Translations under genes and position numbers: made by a program | Shown: one piece after another, positions 51,508-60,949 of the stretch | Layout: the number at the start of each line of letters is the position of its first letter | Numbering within the stretch: the first letter of the stretch is position 1 | Notes under the pieces: generated by a model | What the model saw: the letters and a program-made list of their open reading frames with translations, nothing else | Told to the model about the DNA's origin: nothing | Database searches by the model: none | Assembly: GCA_028687935.1 (NCBI GenBank) | Contig: JAQTZE010000002.1 | Coordinates: 212,691 to 276,690 of the forward strand | DNA length: 64,000 nucleotides | Origin: Sulfurimonas sp. | Lineage (GTDB): Bacteria; Campylobacterota; Campylobacteria; Campylobacterales; Sulfurimonadaceae | Reading direction: 5' to 3'

Positions 51508-53610
51508 ATGAATAAAAAGATTTGTATTTCAGCTATCTGTGCGATAGCTCTGAATGTATCTGCGTCGGATTTGGGAACGGTTCAAGTTGAATCATCAACG
51601 ATTGATGGAAAAGTCGACACGCAAAAAACAGAGGTCTCAAGTACGGCTCTCATTACGGGTGAAGAAGTTGAAAAAATCAATCCAAAAACTATTGCAGATC
51701 TTTTAAATGGTATTCCTGGTGTAAATGTTTCAAATGTAGGTACTGATGCCGCAAAAATACATATCAGAGGTATCGATGAGCAGATGTATATGGGTGAAAA
51801 ACCTGGTGTTGCTATTATTATTGATGGGGTACCTGTTCAAGAGACATCTGGAAAGATCAATGTTGACCTTGACAATATAGAATCGATCAAAGTGATCAAA
51901 GGTGGCGCTTCTTATCTTTATGGAAATGACGCTATCGCGGGTGCTGTAATCATCACTACAAAAAAGCCAAAAGGCAAAAGTGCTTCAAAAGTTGAAGGAG
52001 AGATAGGAAGTTTTAACTCTAAAAGATTTTCAGCATCGACAAATCAAAGTTTTGAAAACTCTGCACTTCAAGTACAAGGGAGCTATCGCTCTTCTGATGG
52101 ATATTGGGATGATGCGTATGTACTTGTCAAATCTCTCAACGGAAAATATACCTATTACATCAACGAATCAAGCGATATAACTTTTGGTCTTGACCGCACT
52201 GAAAGAAGAACAGGAGATGGGAACAGCGTAAGTGGCACAATAGCTGCAAAAGAAGATCCTACAAGTGAAAATGAACAATCCTATAGTGCTTATTATGATA
52301 CCTCTTTGACAAAAGGATTTGTGACCTATTCAAATGACATCGATGAAGATTCTAATCTTATGTTTACTATGCATAAATATAAAGATGACAAAAAATATGA
52401 ATCGGCAAGAGGTGTCACTACTAAAAATGAAATATGGGATCAAAATGGTGCCAAAGGTGAGTATAGAACATCTTTTGATGCTTTTGCAATGATGGCTGGA
52501 TTTGATATTCAAAGTAATAAAACAGATGAGTTGTCACATGATACGGCAGATGGAGTGGCACCGAGAGGTGGCGCAGATGGTGATTTACTCTCAGATTACG
52601 CAACTGATGAGCTTATTAATGCGCTTTATACAGAACTTATTTTTAGAGCAACAGATAATCTCACAACGACGTTTAACGTGAGATATGACAATATCAAACA
52701 TAAATATGTGGACAATACTGACACGACAAAAGATGTTACTCCGTCTTATGATGTAGGTTCTTATAGAGCTGGAGTTAACTACACTCTTACACCGAGTAGT
52801 GCACTCTATGCAAGTGTGTCTACTGGTTTTAGAACACCAACTGTCACGCAGATAAGTAGAAACGCAGAGGCATTAAAAGTAGATCCAACTTTGGATATTC
52901 CAGCTGAGATGGATATAGAGACGACGTATAACTATGAGTTAGGTCTTCGAGGAAAATATGAAGATCTCACATACAATGCATCTGTTTTTCAGCTTGATAG
53001 ACAAAACTATATTGGAGTAATCGCAGGGAGTTATATAACATCAGATGATCCAGATGAGAGTAACTATGACAATGTAGGCGATATGAGAAGTCGAGGTTTT
53101 GAGTTGGCAGTTGGAAGTAAAAAAGATGAGATGGTCTCTTTTGATTTAGCCTATACATATCTTGATGCTAAGTTTACAAGCTATAGTCTTTCTCAGCAGA
53201 TGACAGTAGACCCAGATGGACCTTACCGTCCACTTACTGCTACATATCAAAGAGTTGATTTATCAGGCAACCAAGTTCCAAGAACTTCAAAACATACTCT
53301 CAATCTCAGAGTAGATTATAGACCTATACAAAAGTTGACACTCACTCCTGAACTCATCGTAAAAAGTGATTACTATGCGGATGAAGTCAATGCTCACAAA
53401 GAGAGTGGCTACGAAGTAGTCAATCTAAGAGCCGAATATAGATACAACGAATCACTGGAGATATTTGCAAAAATTGATAATGTGCTCAATAGAAACTATT
53501 ATGAATTTGTCAATATTAACTCATCAGCTCTTGCAACTATGGAAGATGATGCAACGATTAGAGTTGCTGCACCGACTTCTTATTATGCAGGACTTAGATA
53601 TAGATTTTAA
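51508..53610 (+). CDS. TonB-dependent outer-membrane receptor
   Basis: 700 residues: signal peptide (1-19, ending VSAS), a plug domain (about 30-150) with the start block VSSTALITGEEVEKINPKTIADLLNGIPGV, IHIRGID and VIKGGASYLYGNDAIAGAVIITTKK, and a 22-strand barrel with late motifs YELGLRGKYED, NYDNVGDMRSRGFELAVGSKK and the terminal YYAGLRYRF ending in Phe. It imports a metal chelate or other large ligand using TonB energy. The following electron-transfer, NosL and ExbBD/TonB genes argue for a metal or metallophore. It is the first gene of the cluster. Confidence 0.93.
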   Translation: MNKKICISAICAIALNVSASDLGTVQVESSTIDGKVDTQKTEVSSTALITGEEVEKINPKTIADLLNGIPGVNVSNVGTDAAKIHIRGIDEQMYMGEKPGVAIIIDGVPVQETSGKINVDLDNIESIKVIKGGASYLYGNDAIAGAVIITTKKPKGKSASKVEGEIGSFNSKRFSASTNQSFENSALQVQGSYRSSDGYWDDAYVLVKSLNGKYTYYINESSDITFGLDRTERRTGDGNSVSGTIAAKEDPTSENEQSYSAYYDTSLTKGFVTYSNDIDEDSNLMFTMHKYKDDKKYESARGVTTKNEIWDQNGAKGEYRTSFDAFAMMAGFDIQSNKTDELSHDTADGVAPRGGADGDLLSDYATDELINALYTELIFRATDNLTTTFNVRYDNIKHKYVDNTDTTKDVTPSYDVGSYRAGVNYTLTPSSALYASVSTGFRTPTVTQISRNAEALKVDPTLDIPAEMDIETTYNYELGLRGKYEDLTYNASVFQLDRQNYIGVIAGSYITSDDPDESNYDNVGDMRSRGFELAVGSKKDEMVSFDLAYTYLDAKFTSYSLSQQMTVDPDGPYRPLTATYQRVDLSGNQVPRTSKHTLNLRVDYRPIQKLTLTPELIVKSDYYADEVNAHKESGYEVVNLRAEYRYNESLEIFAKIDNVLNRNYYEFVNINSSALATMEDDATIRVAAPTSYYAGLRYRF

Positions 53611-53620
53611 GAATAGTTAA

Positions 53621-54283
53621 GTGAACAGCATAACTTTTTTTTCACTCTTTATCGTAGGGCTCTCTTATGGAGCTACGGCGTGCATGTTTTCATGTATGCC
53701 GTTTTTGAGCCCTTTGCTTGTCAACAGTTCCAACACGCTCAAGCAGTCTATAAACATAGTGCTTCCTTTTAGCTTGGGAAGAATTTTTTCTTATACCATG
53801 ATCTCTGTTATAGCTTTGAGTAGTGCTGGTCTAGTAAAAGCAATACTCAATGATAATGGATTTTTCCAGCTGATTTTGGGAACTTTTACATTGTTAATGG
53901 GCGTTTTTATGCTCTATAGAATCTTGAAAAAAAGTCAAAAAAGCTGCTCTTCGCAAACATCTATACCAAATAACCCTAGCACCAGCGCCTTTGGATTATT
54001 TGGTATAGGTGCACTGGTTTCTATCAATCCATGTGCTCCTGTTTTGACACTTATTACTCTCAGCGCAAATAGTGCTTCTTTTTCAAACGCAATAGGGATG
54101 GGAATATCTTTTGGACTTGGTGCAGTTTTCGTCCCATTTTTATTTTATGGATTTTTTCTCTCAAATATCTTTCGAGGATTATTGATTGAGTTCAAATCTT
54201 ATACAAAACTGATCGAAATAGGAGCGGCACTTCTTTTAGTTACGCTTGGTATTTTACTCATGAACACTCATATCACACTTTAA
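53621..54283 (+). CDS. DsbD/CcdA-like (TauE/SafE-type) membrane protein
   Basis: 220 residues with six hydrophobic helices and the cysteines typical of DsbD-like transmembrane thiol-electron carriers: ATACMFSCMPFLSPLL in the first helix and SINPCAPVLTLI in the fourth. It is often annotated as a sulfite exporter, but the conserved Cys/Pro pattern fits moving reducing equivalents to the periplasm. GTG start 10 bases after the receptor stop with a poor ribosome site, so probably translated at lower level from the same message. It could keep the NosL or His-rich periplasmic domain reduced. Confidence 0.75.
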   Translation: MNSITFFSLFIVGLSYGATACMFSCMPFLSPLLVNSSNTLKQSINIVLPFSLGRIFSYTMISVIALSSAGLVKAILNDNGFFQLILGTFTLLMGVFMLYRILKKSQKSCSSQTSIPNNPSTSAFGLFGIGALVSINPCAPVLTLITLSANSASFSNAIGMGISFGLGAVFVPFLFYGFFLSNIFRGLLIEFKSYTKLIEIGAALLLVTLGILLMNTHITL

Positions 54284-54292
54284 AGGTCAACA

Positions 54293-57019
54293 ATGGTTTC
54301 ATTTATAAAAAGAGATAAAAATGATATTTTTAACAAAGCTCTTTTAAACTTCTTCTTCAAAAACAAAAAGTTTCTTATGGCTCTAAGAGTCGTAGTCGCG
54401 GCACTTTTTTTCTACGCACTCTATTTTGGATTTGCACATCCTGGTAAAGAAAATCTCTTTACAGGCGCGCTTTTTTGGGGGATATTTTGGGCTCTGTTTA
54501 TGGTGGCAACGCTTCCTAGTTTTGGACGTATCTTTTGTGGTATATGCCCTCACGGATTTTTAGGAAAATATATCACAAGATTTGGTCTGAAAAAAGCGAT
54601 GCCAAAATGGATGCAAAATCGCTATATTGGGATAACTTTGCTTGTGATTGGATGGTGGGGAATCTATTACACTTTCCCATCATTTTGGAAATCTCCGCTT
54701 ACTACGGCAGCGATGTTCTCTGGGATGACACTCCTTGCGTTTGTGATCTATTACATCTACAAAGATATGAGCTACTGTAAATTTATCTGTCCTATTGGAA
54801 CGCTCACACGTGCTTATGACAAGCTTGCCTTTACAAAACTCGAAACTTATACAGATGAGTGTAAAGATTGTCGTACTTTTGAGTGTGCAACGGCGTGTTC
54901 TTACAACCTCAAACCTTTTAGTTTTGTAACGAAAAACCAAGCAGATGATTGTACTTTGTGTATGGATTGTGCTGTGAGCTGTGAGGCTGTAAAGTTCACT
55001 CTCACCAAACCATCGCAACAACTCTTTAGCAAGTTTAAAACACTCAACGCAGAGATATGGACCTATATATTTATCCTTGGTTCTATCCCGATTTCTATGA
55101 GTTTTGCCCATGGTCTCAACAGAACAAATATCGCTGAGAACATGATCTGGAACACTACTGCCGTTTCTTTTGGTATGGAGCCATACGCTGGTGGTTTTGC
55201 CTTTGTGTATGCCTTGATATTGACTATCTTTTTCTCTGTCTTAGGACTATTTTTAGCTTCAAAAGTGTTAAAAAAAGAGTATTCAAGCACATTTTCGACA
55301 CTTGGTTATGGCTATGCACCTTTGTTTATATTGGGCTCACTTGGGCATACTTTGGAGAGTTTGTTCACAAAAGATTCCAAAACAATAGCTGAGGGCTTTG
55401 CTCAGGCTTTTGGATTTGTCATCGAGGTTGCTCCTCTGGCGCAACGAGGTGATTCTTGGCTGCATTATTTTGGACTGTTAAAATGGATAGGTGTCGTTTG
55501 GGCTTTGATATTGATCTATAAACGACTCAAACTCATAGAAGCGACAAAAATTAGAAAAATATTCGGCTACTTTTTTGCTTCATTTTTAGTTCTTTTCTTT
55601 ATCGGAGTCAATCTATACTCTGGCTACGTTTTTAAAACCTATGGCGCAAAGCAGGGTGGGCATGGAAGCCATGGGGCAAAAGAGATGTTTCAGAGTGTTC
55701 CGCTCAAAGATGCTATCTTGCTTCAAAGTGGCAAAGATAAGCTCAGTGGTGCAGTTTGCGGTATGAACCTGCCAAAATTTTATAAAACAAATCATACGGC
55801 TACTGTGGATAATGTCGTAAAACAATATTGTTCTCTTCACTGTTTGAGTGAAGATTTAAAGATAAATAAACTGCCCCTCACTGATATAAAAGTCGTCGAT
55901 GTTACGAGCTTGCAGTTTATAGATGTCAAGGCTGCGTTTTATGTAGTGGGAAGCAACAAAACTCCTACAATGAGTGAGACAAGTAAATATGCGTTTGCAA
56001 AAAAAGAGGATGCACAAAGTTTCGCACAAAAATACGGTGGTGAAATAATGGACTTTGAGCAAGCAATGGCAATAGCACTCAAAGATTTTTCAAACGAAAC
56101 GCAAGCAAGTGATCATAAAAAAAAAGTCACACAATTAGAGGCTAACACCCCTTTTTACTTTACGCTGAGTGATCCAAATCAAAAAGATAAAGGTTCTGCT
56201 CATGGTATGCACTCGCATGGCTCAGGAGAGAAACGAGCAGTGCCTACAAAAAAATCATGGCTTGTTTATGGCGATGATTTACAAGATAAAAAGCTCATAC
56301 CTGCGATGGATATCGAAACTTTTTATTATGAAACGCAGCACAATCTCAAAGAGACAAAAGTGCAAAACTCAAGAGGTGCTACGAGCTATAGTTTCGAGGT
56401 TCCAGCAAATGGATACTATAATCTTTTTGCAAAAAATGAGACGCTGATAAATGGCACACTCCTCTATAAAGTCGCAAAATTAGAGTATCTCAACGCTAGT
56501 CATGGAATCGAAGGCAAATATAAAGAAGAGATCAAAAAAACGCTTCATACAGAGAAGATCAAAATAGATCTGATAAAGATAAAAAGTGATAATGAAAATA
56601 GTTTCTTCTATCGAAATCTTATGGGTGATGAAATTGTCTTTCAAGCACTCTTTGACGCAAAACCACTCGCAAACGCAGAGATAAAAATCCAGATGAGTAG
56701 TGGATGGAGTAAAACTATCAAAACAGATGATGCAGGTCTTGCAAAATTTACGCTCATCAAAGATTATTTTCCTCCTTGGTCTGCGTTTGATAAACGATAT
56801 AAAGATGAGTTGCTCCTCACTTTGACACATGAGCAAGAAGATGGCGCTAAATATATCCTAACGTATCCACTATCTTTTTCTCTCAATAAAGATGCGTATG
56901 AATCCTATGAATACGGACTTATCTTGCTGACTTTGACACTGCTTATCTCGGGCTTTGTTATCTACAGATTTAGAAAAAATAGAACAAAACCATTTCGTGA
57001 GCTCTCCCATGAAGCGTAA
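54293..57019 (+). CDS. Membrane polyferredoxin (NapH-like) fused to NosL and a periplasmic metal-binding domain
   Basis: 908 residues with an unusual order. About 25-240 is a NapH/YccM-type membrane ferredoxin with FCGICPHG (C82, C85), YCKFICPIG (C162, C166) and two 4Fe-4S sites (C190/C193/C198/C202 and C220/C223/C226/C230). Four or so further helices lie between 250 and 445. Then a His-rich loop (GGHGSHGAK), a NosL-type domain (about 480-595) with CGM (C489-M491), YCSLHC, and KYAFAKKEDAQSFAQKYGG. After another His-rich loop (SAHGMHSHGSG) comes a beta-rich DUF4198-like periplasmic domain (about 615-880) and a final helix. NosL is a copper chaperone family. It probably passes electrons across the membrane to, or delivers, an imported metal. 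Confidence 0.8.
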   Translation: MVSFIKRDKNDIFNKALLNFFFKNKKFLMALRVVVAALFFYALYFGFAHPGKENLFTGALFWGIFWALFMVATLPSFGRIFCGICPHGFLGKYITRFGLKKAMPKWMQNRYIGITLLVIGWWGIYYTFPSFWKSPLTTAAMFSGMTLLAFVIYYIYKDMSYCKFICPIGTLTRAYDKLAFTKLETYTDECKDCRTFECATACSYNLKPFSFVTKNQADDCTLCMDCAVSCEAVKFTLTKPSQQLFSKFKTLNAEIWTYIFILGSIPISMSFAHGLNRTNIAENMIWNTTAVSFGMEPYAGGFAFVYALILTIFFSVLGLFLASKVLKKEYSSTFSTLGYGYAPLFILGSLGHTLESLFTKDSKTIAEGFAQAFGFVIEVAPLAQRGDSWLHYFGLLKWIGVVWALILIYKRLKLIEATKIRKIFGYFFASFLVLFFIGVNLYSGYVFKTYGAKQGGHGSHGAKEMFQSVPLKDAILLQSGKDKLSGAVCGMNLPKFYKTNHTATVDNVVKQYCSLHCLSEDLKINKLPLTDIKVVDVTSLQFIDVKAAFYVVGSNKTPTMSETSKYAFAKKEDAQSFAQKYGGEIMDFEQAMAIALKDFSNETQASDHKKKVTQLEANTPFYFTLSDPNQKDKGSAHGMHSHGSGEKRAVPTKKSWLVYGDDLQDKKLIPAMDIETFYYETQHNLKETKVQNSRGATSYSFEVPANGYYNLFAKNETLINGTLLYKVAKLEYLNASHGIEGKYKEEIKKTLHTEKIKIDLIKIKSDNENSFFYRNLMGDEIVFQALFDAKPLANAEIKIQMSSGWSKTIKTDDAGLAKFTLIKDYFPPWSAFDKRYKDELLLTLTHEQEDGAKYILTYPLSFSLNKDAYESYEYGLILLTLTLLISGFVIYRFRKNRTKPFRELSHEA

Positions 57020-57995
57020 AATACAAAACTTCATCAACAATATCAACCTTCTAAAAGTGAGGTTTTGGATACAGTTGACAACCTTTATCCTCTTTGTCTA
57101 TGGGGGATATTTTGCTATAGATTTTGGCTCTAAACTTCCTATGTTTACCTGTCCATACAATACACAGAGTGCTGGCACATGTTATCTTCTGCCTTTGCAA
57201 CATCAGCTCGCAATGCCTGCGCAAATTTTACTTGGTGGTGCAGGTATTGGCGTTTTGATTGGACTTTTAACATTTGTATTTTGGTTTATATTTCTCAATA
57301 AAGCCTGGTGCGGCTATGCCTGTCCAATCGGAACATTTCAAGATTGGCTCACGGGGCTGCGAAAAACTCTTGGCATCAGATACTCTACATATACGCAAAA
57401 TCAGTTTGAAAAACTCTCAAAGATTAAATATATTCTTTTAGCAATAGTGATTTTAGTTCCTCTCTTAATCGGAGTAGGGGCTATTGGCAATGATTGGTCG
57501 GCTGCGTTTTGCAAAATATGTCCTGCTCGCATGATAAGTCCTATGTTTAGCGGTGATTTCTCCCAATGGGTGATAGATTTCTCAACAACTACAGCCATAG
57601 TACTCACGGCTCTTGGGATGATCTTTTCGGCTCTTTTTTTAGTCGGAAGCTTTGTCAAAAAAAGATTTTTTTGTTTCTTCTGTCCCATGAGTGCCTTGCA
57701 CTTTATATTTTCAAAGTTTGCAATTGTGCAACTGAGAAAAGATGGGAGTAAATGTACAAAATGTGGCGACTGCTACAGCGTTTGTGATATGCAGATAAAA
57801 GATATCGCTGATGATGTCACAAGTACAAATATACTCAGAGACGACTGTATCTTATGTCTCAAATGTGTAGCGGCGTGTCCTGAAGATGATGTACTGCATT
57901 TTGATATTTTAAACTTCAAGGCATTTAGCTCTACCAAAGAGGGATTTGAGAAAAGAATGGGCATGGAAAAACCAAAAGGAGCATTTGATGAGTAG
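57009..57995 (+). CDS. NapH-like 4Fe-4S membrane protein
   Basis: About 328 residues, starting at the ATG inside the end of the previous gene. Four to five helices, cysteine motifs WCGYACPIGTFQDWL, FCKICPARM and FCFFCPMSALHF, and a C-terminal double 4Fe-4S ferredoxin region (CTKCGDCYSVC and CILCLKCVAACPEDD). Family members oxidise menaquinol or relay electrons (NapH, NosR, CcoG relatives). With the preceding polyferredoxin it could supply electrons to the reductase encoded next. The dehydratase-like gene overlaps its stop by 8 bases. Confidence 0.85.
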   Translation: MKRKIQNFINNINLLKVRFWIQLTTFILFVYGGYFAIDFGSKLPMFTCPYNTQSAGTCYLLPLQHQLAMPAQILLGGAGIGVLIGLLTFVFWFIFLNKAWCGYACPIGTFQDWLTGLRKTLGIRYSTYTQNQFEKLSKIKYILLAIVILVPLLIGVGAIGNDWSAAFCKICPARMISPMFSGDFSQWVIDFSTTTAIVLTALGMIFSALFLVGSFVKKRFFCFFCPMSALHFIFSKFAIVQLRKDGSKCTKCGDCYSVCDMQIKDIADDVTSTNILRDDCILCLKCVAACPEDDVLHFDILNFKAFSSTKEGFEKRMGMEKPKGAFDE

Positions 57996-59265
57996 CCTCA
58001 CAAATCATACAATCGAAACACCAAACGAGAGACAAAACAGACACAAAGCGATGGAGGCGATAAAGGTTTTAAACACCCTCAGAGAAGGCTTTAAAACACC
58101 ACCAAACGCAATGGAGTATTTTTATAATCTCTTTGAAGAAGTCTATTGCAATCAAAAGGCTCTGCATTGTGATAAAGTCAAAGTAGGGACGATGTGTATT
58201 CAGATTCCCTCAGAGATAATCTATGCTTTAGATGGTGTGCCAATACGCCTTTGCAACGGTTTTTATGCCGATGATGAGATAGGAAGTGACCTTTTGCCAC
58301 AAAAAGCCTGCCCGCTGGTAAAGGCGAGTGTCGGACATCTGGCTTCAAAAAATGTCATCGATAAACCGGATATGATCTACTCTCCAACCACCTGTGACCA
58401 AAAGACAAAAGCAGGAAGTATCATAGAGAGTTTTGGCTATGAAGTTGTCGATGTTGCGTTTCCAAGAACCAAAGAGAGCGAAATAAGTAGAGAGTATTTT
58501 AGAAGAAGTATCCGAGAGTTTAGTGCAGATTTGTCTTCCAAAATGGGCAAAAAACTGAGCAGAAAAAATCTCAAAGCTGCCATATCAAAAATAGGATATG
58601 CACAATCACTCTACCATAAACTCTCAGAATTTAGAAAAAATAGAGCCGTTCCAATTTTGGGAAATGATATGTTTTTGGTAACCAACGCCTTTTTCTTTGA
58701 CAAAATAGATAATTGGATAGCAGCCTGCGAGAAGCTTGTATCAGAGCTTGAACAAAGGGTTCAAAACGCAGTGCATGTAGCTGGCAAAGTAAGTCCAAGA
58801 ATCGTCTATACAGGCTCGCCGCCGATATTTCCAAACTATAAAGTTCCTCTTATCATCGAAGATTCAGATGCGATTATCGTAGCAGATGAGACTTGTAGCT
58901 CAAATAGAATGTTTAACGATAGAGTAGCTGTAGATGAGTGGTTTGTAAACGATATGATTGATTCACTCGCCGATAAGTACCTCAAGGCTTGTACTTGTCC
59001 AGTATTTACAAAAAATGACGACCGCATCCGCCGTATTATCGAGCTTGTACGCTCACACAATGCAGATGGTGTCATCTATCAGGCCTTCGCAGGATGCACG
59101 GTCTATGAGCTTGAACAAAGAAGTGTGCTTGAAGCGATGGAGAGAGAGGGAATATCGATTTTATATATCGAGAGTGACTACAGCCCTTCGCAACAAGGAC
59201 AGCTCAGTACTAGAGTTGAAGCCTTTGTAGAGTCTTTGAAGATAAAAAATAGGAATAAAAAATGA
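57988..59265 (+). CDS. 2-hydroxyacyl-CoA dehydratase-family / double-cubane cluster protein
   Basis: About 425 residues of the HgdB/BcrB/YjiM superfamily, Fe-S reductases activated by ATP-driven electron transfer. Seen: conserved cysteines at C70, C89 (LCNGFYADDEIG), C108 (KACPLVKASVG) and C136 (TTCDQKTKAG), later VADETCSSNRMF and KACTCPVF, and the C-terminal VIYQAFAGCTVYELEQR ... LYIESDYS. It is encoded as one subunit with one activator, as for the double-cubane protein DCCP and E. coli YjiM/YjiL, not as a two-subunit acyl-CoA dehydratase. ATG at 57988 has AAGGAG six bases upstream. Cytoplasmic. Substrate unknown. Confidence 0.82.
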   Translation: MSSLTNHTIETPNERQNRHKAMEAIKVLNTLREGFKTPPNAMEYFYNLFEEVYCNQKALHCDKVKVGTMCIQIPSEIIYALDGVPIRLCNGFYADDEIGSDLLPQKACPLVKASVGHLASKNVIDKPDMIYSPTTCDQKTKAGSIIESFGYEVVDVAFPRTKESEISREYFRRSIREFSADLSSKMGKKLSRKNLKAAISKIGYAQSLYHKLSEFRKNRAVPILGNDMFLVTNAFFFDKIDNWIAACEKLVSELEQRVQNAVHVAGKVSPRIVYTGSPPIFPNYKVPLIIEDSDAIIVADETCSSNRMFNDRVAVDEWFVNDMIDSLADKYLKACTCPVFTKNDDRIRRIIELVRSHNADGVIYQAFAGCTVYELEQRSVLEAMEREGISILYIESDYSPSQQGQLSTRVEAFVESLKIKNRNKK

Positions 59266-60077
59266 AATATTTTGCAGGGATAGATATAGGTTCGACCGCC
59301 ATTAAGATTACTATTATAAATGAAAACAAAGAGCTTATAGGTCACAGAATAAGTGGCAGTGGCAGTATGTTTTATCAATATGCACACCAAACGCTCGATG
59401 AGTTGCTTAGAGAATTACACATAGCCAAAGAGGATATCGCCTATACCGTTTCAACGGGTTATGGCAGAAAACTCTTCAAAGAAGCAGATGAAAATATCAG
59501 CGAAATAACGGCAAACGCAATAGGTGCTGTGGCTGCGGCGAAAGAGTTCGGCGCGATTAAAACCATCATCAATATCGGAGGACAAGACTCCAAAGCGATC
59601 GCACTTGATGAGATGGGAAATGTAGTAAATTTTGCCATGAATGATAGATGTGCAGCGGGAACGGGAAAGTTTTTAGATGCGTGTGCGATGAATCTTGAGA
59701 TAGGGGTGCAAGAGCTTGGGGAGAAACATTTTAAGTCAGAGGGAACTCCACTCTCAATCAATAGTACCTGCGCTGTCTTCGCTGAGTCTGAGATCATAGG
59801 ACTTTTGGGAAATAGCCATAGCGTCGAAGATATCGTTTGCGGAGTCCACTATTCAATCGCTAAAAGAATTGTAAAACTTGTAAAACGCGTGGGTATCAAA
59901 GAAGGGATATATTTTGATGGAGGACCTGCACTCAATGGCGGGCTAGTAAACGCAATAGAGAATGAGTTGGGCAAAAAAATCTTTATACCGCAGTATCCAC
60001 AAGTGACTACTTCCTATGGAGCAGCAATTTTAGGGGTAGATTCTTATACTTATAACGCAAAATTAACACTAATTTAA
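59262..60077 (+). CDS. BadF/HgdC-type ATPase activator of the dehydratase-like reductase
   Basis: 271 residues of the ASKHA-fold activase family: GIDIGSTAIKITII, VSTGYGR, NIGGQDSKAI, the two cysteines that hold the bridging 4Fe-4S cluster (NDRCAAGTGKFLD and NSTCAVFAESEIIGLL) and DGGPALNGGLV. As a homodimer it uses ATP to push one low-potential electron into its partner, here surely the product of the preceding gene (4-base overlap). The last codons overlap a promoter-like element for exbB. Confidence 0.9.
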   Translation: MKYFAGIDIGSTAIKITIINENKELIGHRISGSGSMFYQYAHQTLDELLRELHIAKEDIAYTVSTGYGRKLFKEADENISEITANAIGAVAAAKEFGAIKTIINIGGQDSKAIALDEMGNVVNFAMNDRCAAGTGKFLDACAMNLEIGVQELGEKHFKSEGTPLSINSTCAVFAESEIIGLLGNSHSVEDIVCGVHYSIAKRIVKLVKRVGIKEGIYFDGGPALNGGLVNAIENELGKKIFIPQYPQVTTSYGAAILGVDSYTYNAKLTLI

Positions 60078-60083
60078 TACTTC
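60058..60083 (+). promoter_or_regulatory. Second copy of the CAAAATTAAC promoter element, before exbB
   Basis: CAAAATTAAC (60058-60067), A-C-T, then TTTAATACTTC, overlapping the end of the activase gene and 38-63 bases before the exbB ATG. It closely matches the element at 51441 before the receptor gene, suggesting common control. Confidence 0.45.
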
Positions 60084-60120
60084 TTTTCTAAAATACAAAT
60101 AAAAAGTAGGGAGTAATACT

Positions 60121-60558
60121 ATGAATATAGAGTTAGTTCAGGATTTACTTGATTATGGTGTTGTTGGCGTACTTGGTTTGATGAGTTTTATCACTTTATG
60201 GTTCTGGATAGAGCGTGTGTTGTTTTATCGTTCAATTGAGTTAGCGAGTTATAGAACCAAGCAAGCACTCGAGATAGATTTGACAAATAATATCAGCGTT
60301 ATCTCCTCTTTTGGCTCAAATGCACCTTATATTGGGCTTCTTGGAACAGTATTTGGCATCATTATCACTTTTTATGTGATGGGACAAAGCGGTGATTTGG
60401 ATGCAAAAAGTATTATGACATCACTGGCTCTTGCCCTAAAAGCGACTGCGATGGGCTTGGCTGTGGCAATTCCCGCTATTTTCTTTCATACACATGCCGT
60501 GAGAAAGATAGAAGTTCTCATCGCTCGATGGGAAATCCTCCAAGAGGAAAAAAAGTGA
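60121..60558 (+). CDS. exbB: ExbB/TolQ-family proton channel protein
   Basis: 145 residues with three helices, ILF-type membrane topology and the MotA/TolQ/ExbB core: FGSNAPYIGLLGTVFGIIITF and SLALALKATAMGLAVAIPAIFFH. With ExbD it uses proton flow to energise TonB. Its position downstream of the receptor and reductase genes marks a dedicated energiser for this cluster. The ribosome site is GGGAG. The stop overlaps the exbD start. Confidence 0.92.
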   Translation: MNIELVQDLLDYGVVGVLGLMSFITLWFWIERVLFYRSIELASYRTKQALEIDLTNNISVISSFGSNAPYIGLLGTVFGIIITFYVMGQSGDLDAKSIMTSLALALKATAMGLAVAIPAIFFHTHAVRKIEVLIARWEILQEEKK

Positions 60559-60938
60559 ATCTCAAAAAATTTGAATCAATCAATGTAGTCCCCTTTATTG
60601 ATATTATGCTTGTGCTACTTGTTATCGTACTCACTACTGCTACTTTTGTAGCAAAAGGGCTTATCCCCGTTGAGCTACCGAGTGCCAAAAGTGTTCAAAA
60701 ACTGAGTGATAAAAAAAATATTACCTTTACTATCAAACAAGACGGCGCTCTATTTGTCGATGATAAGCAGATAGTATTGGAAGATATTGAGAGATATATA
60801 GCGCAATACGAAGTAACAACCCCCATCAATATAAACTGTGACAAAGAAGCGAAATTTGATATGTTTGTCGTTCTCCTTGATATTCTCAAAGAAAAAAACT
60901 TCAATAACATCGGCATTGTTACACACAAAGATTCTTAG
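60555..60938 (+). CDS. exbD: ExbD/TolR-family biopolymer transport protein
   Basis: About 127 residues: short cytoplasmic N terminus, one helix with the proton-carrying Asp in VVPFIDIMLVLLVIVL, and a periplasmic domain with the ExbD pattern (PVELPSAKSVQ, ITFTIKQDGALFVDDKQI, INCDKEAKFDMFVVLLDILK). GTG at 60555 overlaps the exbB stop; the frame opens earlier but inside exbB. Confidence 0.92.
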   Translation: MNLKKFESINVVPFIDIMLVLLVIVLTTATFVAKGLIPVELPSAKSVQKLSDKKNITFTIKQDGALFVDDKQIVLEDIERYIAQYEVTTPININCDKEAKFDMFVVLLDILKEKNFNNIGIVTHKDS

Positions 60939-60949
60939 GAAACGCACAG

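Noticed and set aside
56955..57008. Earlier start for the NapH-like protein
   Set aside because: It would add 18 residues inside the preceding gene with no ribosome site; the ATG at 57009 begins the membrane protein properly.
57988..60077. Classical 2-hydroxyglutaryl-CoA dehydratase of amino-acid fermentation
   Set aside because: Only one dehydratase-type subunit is present, with no CoA-transferase or second subunit, and the context is TonB uptake and membrane ferredoxins.
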